The notes under the pieces: model-generated
The model's input: the letters and a program-made list of their open reading frames with translations, nothing else
Databases searched by the model: none
Told to the model about the DNA's origin: nothing
Shown: piece after piece, positions 34,798 through 47,300 of the stretch
Position numbering within the stretch: the stretch's first letter is position 1
Layout of the letters: each line of letters starts with the position of its first letter
Translations under genes and position numbers: made by a program
Assembly: GCA_030704615.1 (NCBI GenBank)
Contig: CM060732.1
Span: forward strand, 42,513,053 to 42,577,052
Direction: 5' to 3'
Origin: Takakia lepidozioides
Lineage: Eukaryota > Streptophyta > Takakiopsida > Takakiales > Takakiaceae
Length of the DNA: 64,000 bases

Positions 34798-36389
34798 GAG
34801 TGCCGCGGTGCGTTTGGGCCATCATGGCATTCTCTCAAGAGACTATCTCTGATCCCTCCCTTCGGCACGTAGAGGCGCTTTTGCTTATACCGGAGCAGTC
34901 CATTTTGCAAATGGAACTGCGATTTAACCCCCATCCTCAAGTCTTGCATCACGGACTTCGCCAGCTCATCCTTCCGGCAAGCCTTCCAGATCTTCCTTTG
35001 GAGCGCCGTCTCGCCCCTGTACACCAACAGGAGCTGCTGCTTTCTACTTAAAGCATCGGCCACCACATTGTCACGTCCCGGTTTGTATTGGATATCCACG
35101 TCGAACACCGCCAAAGTATCTTGCCACCTAAGTTGTTTTGGGGACAACTTGGGCTGCGTGGCAAAATACTTCACCGTAACATTGTCCGTGAACACCTTCA
35201 CTGGGTTGGAACCAACATAGTGGCGCCAAAGCTCAAGACAATGCACCACCGCCTTCATCTCTTTCTCGTGCGTCGGCCATCGTCGCTCCACTTCGTTCAG
35301 TTTCTTACTTTCGTAAGCCACTGGACGTCCATCTTGCATCAGTACACCCCCAATCGCAAAGTCTGACGCATCTGTATGAATCTCGAATGGCCGATCGAAC
35401 TCCGGGATTTTCAAGACTGGAGCTTCCGCCATCCGCTGCTTCAATTCAGCAAAAGCTTGGCCACACAAGGTGTTCCATACCCAGACTTTGGATTTACACA
35501 GAAGATCTGACAACGGCCCCGCAATCTTGTCGAAATTTCTCACATACTTCCGGTAATAGGAGGCGAGTCCTAGGAAGGATCGCACTCCCGAGACTGAAGT
35601 CGGAGGCTCCCAGTCCAAGATCGCCCTCACCTTTCTGTCATCCATTTTGATCCCATCCTGTGTAATCACATGCCCCAGGAACTCCACTTTTGTGACCCCG
35701 AATTCGCACTTTGAAGCTTTGGCATACAGCTTCCCTTCCCGCAATTTCTGGAACACCCTTCTGAGGTGCTTCCGGTGCTCCTCCTTTGTTTTCGAATACA
35801 CCAAGATGTCGTCGATGTACACGATCACAAAGTCATCCAACCACTTCTGGAAAAGGCTGTTCATCAGCGTGCTAAAGGTCGCGGGTGCATTGGTGAGCCC
35901 AAAAGGCATCACCAAGAACTCATATGAACCATACCTTGTCCTGCACGCGGTCTTCTCCTCATCTCCTTCCGCCACTCGAATTTGATGATAGCCGGAGCGC
36001 AGATCGATCCGGCTGAAATACTTTGCTCCTGCCAACCGATCGAAAAGGTCGTCGATCCTTGGCAAAGTATACCGGTTTTTGATAGTCACCTTATTCAAAG
36101 CCCTGTAATCGACACACATCCGCAGCGTCCCATCCTTCTTGTCTGCGAATAGCACCGGGGCTCCGTAAGGTGACTTACTCGGCCGGATGTACCCCTTTGA
36201 CATTAGATCTTTGAGCTGAGTCTTCAGCTCGACCAACTCTCTGTGGCTCAACCGGTAGGGCGCCTTGGCAGGCGGTTCCGATCCCGGTATCACCTCAATC
36301 TTGTGGTCAACTCCTCTTCGCGGTGGCAAGCCGCTTGGTAAATCCTCCGGCATCACATCCTGGTATCTCTCCAAATCCCCTTGATCCAA
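34794..36389 (-). pseudogene. Reverse transcriptase and RNase H, Ty3 element 1
   Basis: A single open frame of 531 codons. The RT runs from a YRLSHREL block through motif A ([13 protein letters not shown]), motif B ([11 protein letters not shown]) and motif C ([10 protein letters not shown]), all intact. The connection domain ([13 protein letters not shown]) is followed by RNase H with [16 protein letters not shown] and a DALSRK end. The domain is complete and could be catalytically intact. It overlaps the protease frame by 37 bases in another frame. The zinc-binding part of integrase that should follow is frame-shifted. Confidence 0.9.
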
Positions 36390-36930
36390 TCTGGGCTCGG
36401 CTCCCCATCGCCTTTTCCCTTCACTTCTCTAATGTAAAGCAAAAACTGGGGCTCATGTGCCTCCTCCACGGCCCACTCCTTTGCTGACAGAAGGTTTATT
36501 CGCCCTCCCACGGATTTTGGCGTTTCCGACACTCGTAAGACCTCGCCACCATTCCCACATGGTAGCGTGACTACTCTCTTGCGGCCATCTATGAGCGCTC
36601 CGGATTTGCCCAAAAAGGTCATCCCCAAAATGAGATCCACTCCATCGATCTCGCAGATGGTGAAGTTCTCACGTCCCTCCCAACTCCCCAGTTGAAGAGG
36701 AACATCAAACGCCAACCTTGTCGCCAACTGTGGTTCTCCTTTGGCAGAACGCACCTCAATAGAGGCCCCCACGTCACTTGTCGGGAGTCCCAACTTTCGC
36801 GCCGCCGCCGGCGTCATGAAGGAGTGCGACGCTCCTGTGTCCACCAACAACGACACGTTAGTTCCGGATATTATCCCATCCACGAACAATAACTGACTCC
36901 CTTTACGCAGGGCGCCAGTTTCCTGATACA
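36353..36930 (-). pseudogene. Retroviral-type aspartic protease, Ty3 element 1 (gag missing)
   Basis: The active-site motif LLVDTGASHSF lies near 36,845, with the flap region and the ILGMTFLGK block near 36,610, as in Ty3 proteases. Upstream of about 36,930 the reading switches abruptly to the integrase of another Ty3 element. Gag and the 5' LTR of element 1 are therefore lost. Confidence 0.85.
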
Positions 36931-36934
36931 ACAT

Positions 36935-38348
36935 GAAAGACGTCATGGATTTTCCAAGTAGCTGGCAGATCTAGTTGGTATGCCACAGATCCATAACGCT
37001 TTAAGATCACAAAATGTCCACAAAAATTTGGGGACAGCTTAGGACACTTAACCAATTTCAACTGGCTTCTTTTGGGAGCAACTTTCAAGAAGACCTTGTC
37101 GCCTACCTCAAATTCACGGAAGCTTATGTGCTTATCAACGTAGAACTTGGCTCTTTCTTCAGCACTTCTCATGCTTCTCTTTACCAAATCCAACACCGAA
37201 TGCATTTCACGGACCATGTCATTGACAGACTGGACCTTAGACAATGGCGTGGAAAGAGAAGTTGGGGTCAAATAATCGCGTCCATAGAGTGCTTGAAACG
37301 GGCTCATCCCGATGGCACTATGGAAATTCTTGTTATAGGCGAACTCTATCAAATACAAGTACTCCTCCCAGGAAGTCTGTCTGTGACCAACATACATTCT
37401 CAGCATATCCTCAATGGTTTGGTTGGTCCGTTCTGTTTGGGCATCTGTTTCAGGATGATATGCAGTACTAAGTCTCAACTTGGTTCCCAAAAGCTTAAAC
37501 AAGGCAGTCCAAAAATGACTTGTGAACTTCGTGTCCCTGTCACAAACGATCCCACGAGGTATCCCGTGGATCCGAAAGATTTCTTTCATGAACAGTGAAG
37601 CCACCTCAGGGGCAGTGACTGTCATTTTTGTGGGAATCAAGTGTGCTGTCTTAGACAGTCTATCAGCAACCACCATGATGCTATTATGTCCATTTCTGGT
37701 CCGTGGCAGTGCCACTATAAAATCCATACTTATCGATTCCCAGTTTCCACTGGGAACACTTAGTGGTTGTAATAATCCAGGAGGACGTATCCTTTCTGAT
37801 TTTCAGACTTGACATGGAAAGCATGTATCCACATACTCTTTGATCTGTCTCTTCATTACTGGCCAGAAATATTGTTTTCTAACGGCCACATAGGTTCTCT
37901 GAAAGCCCGGATGTCCAGCTATGGGAATATTATGACAGTCATAAATGATACACAGTCGCAAATCCTGTAAAGAGGGAATGCACATACGCATGTGATATTA
38001 TAATATCCCATCACGCAACAAGTATGGACGGTACTTGTCAATCTCATCAGAGGTCTGACGGTCATGCAAGAGGCTTTCATATGGTGCTTTGAAAAACACA
38101 TCATCAGCATAATGATTCTTCACATCATCAATCATAGAGCTTTTCACAAGCAACACAGCATTGACCATCGGCCTTCTAGAGAGTGCATCTGCCAGTACAT
38201 TCTCTTTTCCGTTCACATACCGCAGATCATAATGAAACTGCTGAAGGAATTCAACCCATCGAATCTGACGACGACACAAATTGGGTTGTGTACTGAGATA
38301 TTTTAAACTCTCATGATCCATTTGAATTGTAAAGCCCACATGAAGCAA
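36935..38348 (-). pseudogene. RNase H end and integrase, Ty3 element 2 (3'-truncated)
   Basis: RNase H ends with VLADALSRR (near 38,170). The zinc-binding domain (H-x4-H...C-x2-C: HNIPIAGHPGF ... DTCFPC, near 37,930-37,810) is broken by stops near 37,990 and 37,805. The core runs in one frame from 37,727: SMDFIVALP (Asp), VCDRDTKFTS (Asp), TDAQTERTNQT (Glu). The frame stops inside the C-terminal domain at IHDVFHV (36,940), where protease of element 1 begins. The chromodomain region and 3' LTR are missing. Confidence 0.85.
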
Positions 38349-38390
38349 GTAGTGCCTTCATATCTTCAGTGCGTGAATCATAGTCAAAAG

Positions 38391-39578
38391 TTATTTTTCA
38401 TGAAAAGGATAATTCTGTTCAGCTGGACTGAGCTTTCTGGACTCATAGGCAATAACCTGATCACCAAAAGTCAATATTACTCCAATCGCGAGGTCACTCG
38501 CATCAGTGCAAAGCACTATCTCACTCCTGGTAGGATCAATTAGCTTCAAGACTAGAGCATGAGTCAATGCAAACTTTAGCTTGTCAAAGCTAACATCACA
38601 ATCTGGAGTCCAAGCTTCATTCCAATATTTAGAAGTAGAGTTCTTTAGTAGATCAGTCATCGGGGCTGCAATGCGAGAGAATGATTTGACAAACTTTCGC
38701 AGAAAGCTAGAAAACCCAACAAAGCTTCTGACTTCTGTTTTATCTTTGGGTTTGGGCCATTCGGCCACAGCCTGAATCTTCTTTGAATCAATGGACACTC
38801 CTTCCTTTGAGATATGAAATCCCAAATAGTCCATATGATCTACAAAGAACTCACATTTACTCTTCTTTGCAAACAGATGATTCTGCCTTAAGATATCCAA
38901 GACCATTCTCAAATGTTGTTCATGCTCTTCTTCTGTTTTAGAAAATACCAGGATGTCATCCATGAAGACAAGAACCATCTTGCCAAGGTATTTTTGAAAC
39001 AAAGAGTTCATCAAGTGCATGAACGTAGCCGGAGCATTGGTAAGTCCAAATGACATTACCGTATATTCATAATGGCCAAAACGTGATCGGAATCCAGTCT
39101 TCAGAATATCTGCATCCTTAATTTGTATCTGGTGGTAACCTGATCTGGAAAAGACCTTACTCGCATATAGGTGATCAAAGATATCATCAATGTGTGGAAG
39201 TGGATATTTATTCTTGATTGTCATTTTGTTCATCCACCTATAGTCCACACACAGTCTTAACCTACCATCTTTTTTCTTTTTGAGCATGACTGGAGCGCCC
39301 CAAGGGGATTTGCTAGCCCGAATATACCCCTTCTCGAGTAAGTCACTCAATTGTTTTTCAAGTTCTTCAGTTTTTGCAATTGAGTGCCGATAGGGTGCTC
39401 GCGCAAATGGTATTGAATCAGCCACCAACTTGATGGCATGATCAATATCACGTACAAGAGGCATTCCAGGGATTTCCTCGGGAAATATATCCCGATAATC
39501 ATTCAGAACTGCTTCTGTTCTGACACGTACTCCTGTACTTTTAGTACCTGATCCAGACAGACTTTCATGCATACTCAT
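38391..39578 (-). pseudogene. Reverse transcriptase, Ty3 element 2, motif A damaged
   Basis: An open frame of 395 codons covers RT and most of RNase H. Motif B ([11 protein letters not shown]) and motif C (VFMDDILVFS) are intact. Motif A reads KVFSRSGYHQI (near 39,145): the short block that normally carries the catalytic aspartate is absent, an in-frame loss of about 12 bases. A TAA stop at HEK* (38,391) and a TGA just beyond interrupt RNase H. The enzyme cannot be functional. The subfamily differs from element 1. Confidence 0.9.
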
Positions 39579-39595
39579 GAAAGTGGGGGAGTTTG

Positions 39596-39990
39596 TTATG
39601 GCCCTCTAGGCAACAAGTCTGAATGACTTGTGGGTGGAAAAGGCCATGGGGTGGTGTGAATGACAGGTGGGGGAAAGCTGGAGCAGTGTCACGTGAAGGT
39701 TTGGAGAGACAACTGCCAGCTTTGAGTACTGATCACCTGCCAAGGAGGTCAATAGGTGGTGAGGGTCACCTGTACACGAAGAAAGAGCGGCGGTTCTGGC
39801 AGACATGAAGAGAGGAGAAGAGGATTGAGGATGGTGGCCTGGAGGACACTAGGATCCGATAGAACTGATGTAGGAGATAGGCACGGCGTGGTGGCTGGGT
39901 GGACCGGATGTGATAACCGGTGCTGTGTATATTTGAGTTGGTTAATCTAGAAATAGTCACTAGCTTTTGTAGGACAGGGACTATGGTTCC
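39596..39990 (+). repeat. LTR copy in plus orientation, truncated at its 3' end
   Basis: TGTTATGGCCCTCTAGGC and about 390 following bases match the reverse complement of 40,235-40,628 with few differences. A polypurine tract (GAAAGTGGGGGAG, 39,580-39,592) stands just before the TG, as at the start of a 3' LTR. The last 110 or so bases of the LTR are missing. Confidence 0.8.
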
Positions 39991-40112
39991 ATCTCTTCTG
40001 AGTTACCGTACGAGCTGCGCCGCATGTTACTCTCCGATCCTGGCAACGAGAGCTTGCTCATAAATCCAAACGTTCATTTTTCTGCCCTTATCGTACACAG
40101 GCTCTGATACCA
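39991..40112 (-). other. Primer binding site and gag start of a Ty3 element
   Basis: On the minus strand TGGTATCAGAGCC (40,112-40,100) is the standard plant retrotransposon primer binding site for initiator tRNA-Met. A short frame MSKLSLPGSESNMRRSS follows and ends at the junction with the inverted LTR. It marks 40,628-40,113 as a 5' LTR on the minus strand. Confidence 0.75.
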
Positions 40113-40628
40113 CTTACAACAACCCTGGGTTCTTTCAACTGTGACAAGAATCACTCGTGAACAATCCTTTTACAGTTCAGGTCTTGATGGAACCATAATC
40201 ACAAGATCTACACTGTCTTTTTGTAAAAAAAATGAACCGTAGTCCATGTCCTACAAAAACCAGTGACTATTTCTAGATTAACCAACTCTAATATGCACAT
40301 CACCGGTTATCACATCCGGTCCACCCAGCCACCACGCCGTGCCTATCTCCTGCATCAGCTCTATCGGATTCTAGTGTCCTCCAAGCCACCATCCTCAATC
40401 CTCTTCTCCTCTCTTCGTGTCTGCCAGAACCGCCGCTCTTTCTTCGTGTACAGGTGACCTTCACCACCTGTTGACCTCCTTGGCAGGTGATCAGTACTCA
40501 AAGCTGGCAGTTGTCTCTCCAAACCTTCACGTGACACTGCTCCAACTTTCCCCCACCTGTCATTCACACCACCCCATGGCCTTTTCCACACACAAGTCAT
40601 TCAGACTTGTTGCCTAGAGGGCCATAAC
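40113..40628 (-). repeat. 5' LTR in minus orientation
   Basis: It starts TGTTATGGCC at 40,628 (minus strand) and runs to the primer binding site at 40,112, about 516 bases. It is the inverted partner of 39,596-39,990. Confidence 0.8.
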
Positions 40629-40635
40629 AAAGAGA

Positions 40636-40690
40636 AAGAAATGAAATGAAATGGTACTTTAAAACGTCCGGAGAAGACAAAAAAAACACA
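40636..40690 (-). mobile_element. LINE family B 3' tail
   Basis: Read on the minus strand: ...GGACGTTTTAAAGTACCATT followed by a (CATTT)n tail at the left. It matches the LINE B 3' ends at 643, 3441 and 56,240. Only the last 55 bases or so are present. Confidence 0.65.
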
Positions 40691-40724
40691 AGGAGGGAGC
40701 CAGAAAGAGCACAAAACCTATTTA

Positions 40725-40860
40725 AACTGTTGCCTAGATTTTCTTTGGACTCTTTTATTGACCTGTGGCTAAAACTGAGCAACAGACGTTGAGAGGCAGA
40801 CCATTGAAGTGTGAGAGAGAGCCATAGAGTCATATAGTTTAAGCAAATAAGAAACAAATG
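40725..40860 (-). repeat. Dispersed repeat, inverted partner of 47,425-47,545
   Basis: GACTCTTTTATTGACCTGTGG and CAACAGACGTTGAGAGG match the reverse complement of 47,470-47,535. The class is unknown and it is non-coding. Confidence 0.7.
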
Positions 40861-42010
40861 CATGGAGCTAGGTAAGGGAATATGGCTGATGAGGGGAGGG
40901 CTTTCCCGTGTCCCAAGATTTCAGGCTTCCTGCCTTGAAAGACTGTCTTGTTGCCGAGCACAAACGTGCACATACTTGAGCCCCCTTTCCTATGGTCGTA
41001 AGTAATTATATGAATGATGCTGGTCAAGGGCTGCAAATGCCTTGGGCTTCTACCCACTGACTTGAAAATGGAGGGGCAAGGCTGCATGATCCCTGGATAC
41101 TGCAACTTGTACCTAAATTTACCTTGAGTTCTCTACCAGTACAGGTACATCAATATAAAAAGGTGGCTTAATTAAGCTCCCTTCCAGAACCATGGCTTTT
41201 GTAAGGCATACAGTTGATGCCTTATGAAAGGTGAATGAGGCCTGAAGTTGACTCTCCAAACAGAACAACTCTGGAACTGGGCTCATCAATTACTACTATG
41301 TGGTCCTCATCATTTAGCTAGACCTAAGTTACGTGCAACCTCTTCCCTCTTGTCCTTGTTTTTCATCGCTTTGGAAGATGATAGGAGAAAGCAACACTCA
41401 GAAGATAAGAACAGGGCAAGAGGTAACCATATGTTCAAAGCTGTCTTAGCATTTGGTACTGGTGTGTCGTTGTTCCAATTCTCTCCAGAATCCTCATTTT
41501 GTCTAGAGAGTGACCTCCATGGACGTTTATCCCCTTCCCTTCCCAAATGTCCACTGTTCGCCGTTAGCGACTACAACCAATTTGGACATCGATGGCCTGT
41601 CTTGCAGTGCCCTCTCCCCACTGCCTGCAATTTGCAAGCTACGGTTATAGGGCTGTTTGGGATTTTCTGTACCATGAGCAAACACAAAAACATGTTTGCT
41701 GATCAGTCACATTGGTGGGTAAAATACAAAGGGAGGAAAAAATAGTCAGACAGGGAAGCTTTGCCGACTTGGAGTACATTAAGTTAAGGCGCAAATGAAA
41801 CAATATCATTCTCATATAGGTAATTGTACCTATCATTGCCCATTTAAGACTTTGAGAAGCCATAACTTGTTCATATGATCATGTTATGGTGCAAAATTTG
41901 GACTTAGGGGAGGTCAAAACCCAATTTACGAAGTTTACAAAAACCCAATACACTGCATTGAAGTGTTGGGCACAACGAGCCTATACAATCTTTGTAAAAC
42001 CAATTAACAT
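40861..42010. other. Intergenic stretch, no gene supported
   Basis: A plus-strand frame at 41,248-41,745 (165 codons) has no recognisable domain and mixed composition; I do not call it a gene. Confidence 0.4.
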
Positions 42011-42403
42011 TGCCCCTGTCATTGCACACCATTCGCAAACCCCTAAGCACGGTCGAGGGGTGTACAGTGATAGGCGCTGGGATGCGCAATCATAGGGGTT
42101 TGCGCTGTCCACAGGTGCGCAATGATAGGGGCTGGGGTGCGCGATGATAGGGCTTGTGCAATGATAGGTACAGTTACCCTATATCCCATATCGTATGCCG
42201 TCAACTTTCAGATCTGTATATATATTGAACCCATACTCAGATTGTTGCCCACCTTGAGCGCTGCGATCGTGCGCGGCGCGCCTCCGCGATCGCTTGCCGC
42301 GGCGTGCGATCGCAGCGGGTGGGCAGCTAGACCGTTCTACTGTAAGCTGCAACGGTGTAGTTGTGATATAGTCGACTAGTGTCGCTCACGGTAGAACGGT
42401 TTT
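42011..42403. repeat. Short degenerate repeats and two inverted repeats
   Basis: The word GCGCAATGATAGGGG or a close variant occurs about five times at 42,060-42,170. Next comes CCCACC...GCTGCGATCG (42,249-42,271) facing CGATCGCAGCGGGTGGG (about 42,308-42,325). Then ACCGTTCTAC at 42,331 faces GTAGAACGGT at about 42,391. It ends at the border of the inverted segmental duplication. Confidence 0.6.
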
Positions 42404-43703
42404 GAGCAATTGCGCAACACTTCTCTGCACAGTCTTTGCAAGACTGGCTCGCATCTTCTTCCTTGGAATCCAGGGTGTGCTGAGATGGGATGGCTGCAGG
42501 CCGTTGCAATTCGAGTCTGAAAAATGGATAGCAAGTGCAGTTCCTCTTGGGAATTGTGCAAGAGAAAATCATTGCCTTTTCATTTCGTGCTACATGTACA
42601 GAGGAGTTCCTAGTGGTGTGCACGATGTGGTGTAGTTGGAATAGCAGGCACTCAAGCATAGTAGTCTTGTGATGCCGTTTGTGAATCTGCTGGCTTGGCC
42701 TTGGCAGCCCTTTTGGTTCTTGTTCCCTGGGCCTCCGTTTTGGCCCCTTCCCCGTTTTTCCTTTCCCTGCCCCGAGGCCTGCTAAGTTCTGGGTGGCTCC
42801 CCGTGCGTCCTGCCCCGCTAAGGTTATTTTTTCCTCCTGTATTAATCCCCCTACGTTTTACGTGATTTCCAGGGCTTCTTCACCTGCCAAAAAAGAGGTA
42901 ACCGGAGCCGCAAGGGGGTGGACCAGGTCATCACCATGACTAGTCATGTGCAACACCTCAGAAGGAAAACGTCTGAGAAAAAGTAATCATAGTCTCTGCA
43001 ACAGCAGCTAGAATCCATATGTACTCGCTGGTTTATTTTTCATGACTCGGACATTTCACAAATAACTTCTGAGTTTCAGCTTACTTTTAGCTTACCTACT
43101 AGCTACTGTTCCTCTTCCCCCACGACGTATGCTGTCCTAAGCCATTGCTCTCTCTTCCTCAGTGATTGGGCATGCGTGGAGCATCCAGTCAGTCTTGGAT
43201 CCTAATAACAAGACATTTGAAATTGTAAGACAGACAACAGCTAGCCAGCAACTTCGTCTGTTATATAGCCAGAGACTCCTACTCATTCCTAAAGATCGGT
43301 TCATGCCTAAGACATGAAAGAAACGTTTGGTAGAGGGCTTTAAGTTGGGAGAGCGGATTCACATGCGCAAATATCACAAGTTTCAGTGAACATTTCTTAC
43401 ATCAGAAAGTTTTCTTGAAATCGGTGGGTAAGTTGTTGTAGTGATCTTTGTTTCCCTCTGACATTGGGTGATTGATTGATAAATTGGCAGTCCAGGTTCA
43501 GAGCAATCCTAGTGTCGAAGTAGTTCACATTTCCTCTTTGTGATTGAACAACTCCTGCAATATCCATACTAGTTTTGTATTCTACTGTCAACCTTCCCAT
43601 ATCTCACTATCGAATGGTCTTATGCAAGTATTTATTCACATGCGCATGGCAAATTTGTCAACAGAAAGCAGGTGAAATCATTGTCACACTGACATCAGAT
43701 ATG
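42404..43703 (-). repeat. Right copy of the inverted segmental duplication (partner 9,019-11,455)
   Basis: The reverse complement of this block follows the left copy throughout, but without the 1-kb insertion. The join GGAAATCACGTAAAACGTAG (minus strand, near 42,862) is the empty site. No coding sequence of the EF-hand gene is included. Confidence 0.85.
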
Positions 43704-44306
43704 AGTCTCGGGTCATACATATTTTACCTAAAATCTATATTTGTAGGACATCAGCAGCCCTTGGTATCTTGGAAGAAAAGCCCAACCAAACAAGAAAAAA
43801 GTTAAGTAATGCATTAATATAGAAAGAATAATACTTGGTGAGGTCGACAATGGGCTTTCAAAAATAAATTAGTAGTGATGGTTTATCCTAACATCTCAAT
43901 ATCTTGGGGCATTTCCACCTTGTACAATCGACCTTCTTTGCACATCTTGTTGGTGTTTGTGGATTTGTGCCACTGAAGTATTTTCCATTTTCGTCACCTT
44001 CGTCGGGTTGCCACATTAGTCAGCTCTCATGCCAACAAAGGGCACAGCTGAGGGTGAGGTGCAGGCATGACCGCCCTTCCCCACAATGCTGTGATTCAGC
44101 TGCAAATGATATTCTCGCAGCAATGCTAGGTTGCATAGAATTTATATGCCTATCAAATGTGCAACATGCCTCCATTGCAATCAGCAGAGACCATCAACTG
44201 TGAATCATCTTCTTCTTCAGCAGGAGTTGCTGTTGCTCCACAAATCACTAAGTGTAGCGTCTAAGACAACCTCACTGTTCCTCTACTTAGCTAGAACAAA
44301 ATGGGC
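43704..44306. other. 3' flank of the ankyrin gene, nothing else recognised
   Basis: It probably includes the 3' UTR of the minus-strand ankyrin gene. No repeat or frame of note. Confidence 0.4.
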
Positions 44307-47300
44307 TCAGGTGGAAATACTGTTTTGAGTACCAACAAACTCCAATAATCGAGTGCGAGCATCAGACCCCGGGTCTGCCAAGTCTGCAGGTGTCTGCATC
44401 CACCCATACCCATCGGTCCTTCAATTTTATGACCCTGATGCTTACAGCCCAAACTTAGAAATTTAACACTAAGCCCAATCTCAGATATCCACACTCCAAG
44501 ACAGGACACTTGAGATGTATAACCAGTAAAGTACAATAAGTAAGAGCTATCAATACCAGAGCAAAGCACACCACACTTCTTACCTGTCCCATGCCATTTT
44601 GTATTTTTGAGGAAGCACCAAAGTCAAGAAGCTGCTGCACTACATCAGCATGGTTGCCCCTGGCTGCATGATGCAATGGCTGCAGGGAACAGAAAAGGGG
44701 AAGGTAAGCAACCCACACAATTATGATGGGATGACTAACATCTCACAAGAAAGGGGAATGGATTATATCAACACAGAAGCAGTCTGGAAGGCACATTCAC
44801 CTTAAGGATGACTTTAAGGAGGGCTCCTAAAGTTAGTTGAGGATAATTATTAACACAAAGGCATAACACCTAACTTTGCAGATCCCTAATTAGGGTTCGG
44901 GATATTAGGAATGAATGGGGCACTTGTCATAACCAGCTAGAGACCTCCTTAAATGGTTGGGGATCTCTAATAAACACCACCACCTACTAGTTCACTTTTC
45001 AATGCCATAGGTGGTGGCTCTTAATGAGCTGGGTCTTTTTCCCCTGCACCTTCCTTACTTCAAGAGTAGGGATAAAGAGGAGCAGCTCAGACTGTTCATC
45101 TCTAAGGAGGAAGGCTCTTGCAAGAGGGAAGGAGAAGACTGACTATAATGGCCTCTTCCTCAAGGAACAGCCAGGTAAAAAGATTGAGCAAACAGGTTCC
45201 CTACTACTTCATTTGCAGTTGATTATGCTAATCTGCTGCTGCAATGTTCTGTTTGTCATTTAAGACCTCACTTCCAGTCTCCTTTGTCTCTCATGGTGGA
45301 CATGGATAACAACTAGGTGATGCCACATACCTGGGGTTCCACAAGGGTCACTAATCTATTGGTTTTGTGGGGTGCTTGTAATGGGACCAGGTAAGGCCTC
45401 ACCTATGCCTTGATAGCTAGGAGTGGCTCTTGTCTAACTTGCTTGTTTTTCTTTTGAGACAGTATTTGTGATGGGATGCCATCACATGACCCACAACAGG
45501 CCTGGGAATTATTTTGGGGGGGGGTCCTAGGACTTTCTTTGGGGTATGATTTCTAACACCCTTTAAATTTCTCTTGCTTATATATTTTGGCCTGCTTGCT
45601 ATATTTTCTTTGCTATGATATTGATATCCATCCTAGCTTTGAAATACTAGATCTGGCGACTATGGCTTTGGCTGGAGTAAAATCTAAAATGACAGTCTTA
45701 TTGTTGGACTGTCATTGTCATATGTTCTCCAAGTGTGGGAGGACTTAGATTGTATTCCCCACCCACCCACCCGGACTATAGTAAGCAGAAAATAAGGGAT
45801 GAGAGTGTATAGGATGATGAGGCCTATTTTAGGCAGATAATGTCATAAAATTTATGGACTGATCTTGTATGGTCGAGCCAGGCTTGACATGACAGCAATA
45901 ACCTCTCGCTCTCTTTAACCTTGGATAGAATATTTCAGGTGGAATGAAGTGATTTTTCCTATGGATGTCCTGAAACTGACAATTAGACGCTTGCTGCAAA
46001 ATTCATTCCCTGGCTAGAGCCTTGTGGGATTTACTGAATGCCCATGTGCGTTTGAATTTAAGGTTTCAGAACCCTTACCCTGCAATTTCGTAATCATTTA
46101 CAGTGGCCGCTACCTGAAAGTACAGGGCAGAAGTGTCGAGCACACCGCTCATCAAGCTTTGCCTTCAAGAGATTTTCAACAGGGCTGTGACCAGCAAGGT
46201 TTACGCGCAACCTTGCATTTATTGTATTGATCGAGCTCCCTATCCAGTTATAGGGAAGCCATGGCTTATTTTTGGACGCGAACAGGAAGTTACACTCAGC
46301 CACTACATGTGCTTTGCAATTACTTCTTGTTGCCCAACGTCACAGACTGGTCTGCCTCACACTTTCAAGGTTCTGTGCAATGTCACACCTTTACTATCAC
46401 TCTTGCAATTTTTTACTTGTTTAAATCTGCATATTGGACAGCGATAGCAAGCATAGAGACACCTCGTGCATCCTCACTAACACGCATTCTGTTGGATGGC
46501 GTAGGTGAGGGTCCTTCACCTTTCATGGGTCTCTAAGCTATATGTTAAGTTTTTCTACATGATACATCGGATAGATGATGGAAGTCGCCCATCGCGTGAG
46601 GCAGCCACTGCCTAGGACAAATGCTACAATGCTTGACGACAGCATCAGATTTCTGTGAGGGAAGTATTTTACGGAAGTAATCTACCCTTGGGATCTGATA
46701 CCAGAGGGTTCTGAAGATCCGTCTTGACTTGGATCAATCTCATTTTACAGCCCAGTTGAGCGGTTTCATTTTGATACTGTGTTTGTTTTGTTTTAAGACA
46801 TGGCAGTACACCCCATTCGGGCTATGGTCGAAGACTTGGATTTGTCTCAGTTTTGAGACATGTGATTTTCAGGGAAGTATTTTTCTTGACACAGCTCTGA
46901 TGAAAGCGAAGAGAAGCCCTATCTCTCTCTATATCTATATATATACATATACAGCCACATGCTCACAGAGAGCACATATTACATATCTCTCTCAAAACAT
47001 AAGAAAGTGTTAAGGAAAGAGTCTCAAACACATACGGTATCACCATCAACATCAAAGGCGTCAAGGAGACGCTGTGCTTGGGTTTGGCTGCTGCAAGCTC
47101 GCAGCAACATGCTCACTATTTCCTTGTAACCTGTGCCAGGCACAACCATTCCATTCTCAGCATACTATGGAAGAAGATTGAGCAAGCCAAAAATGGAATT
47201 CAGCAATAGCAAGGAGGTGGGGTATACCTCCTGCACAAGCATCGTGAAGGGGGAGTCCTCCATCTTCATCTCTCGCTTCCACACTAGCACCAGATGCCAA

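Noticed and set aside
41248-41745. 165-codon plus-strand frame
   Set aside because: No recognisable motif, no splice or codon-bias support, and it lies in an intergenic repeat-rich region.
42280-42325. GCGATCGC octamers as sign of cyanobacterial DNA
   Set aside because: Only two occurrences within a local palindrome; the surroundings are clearly plant-like nuclear DNA.
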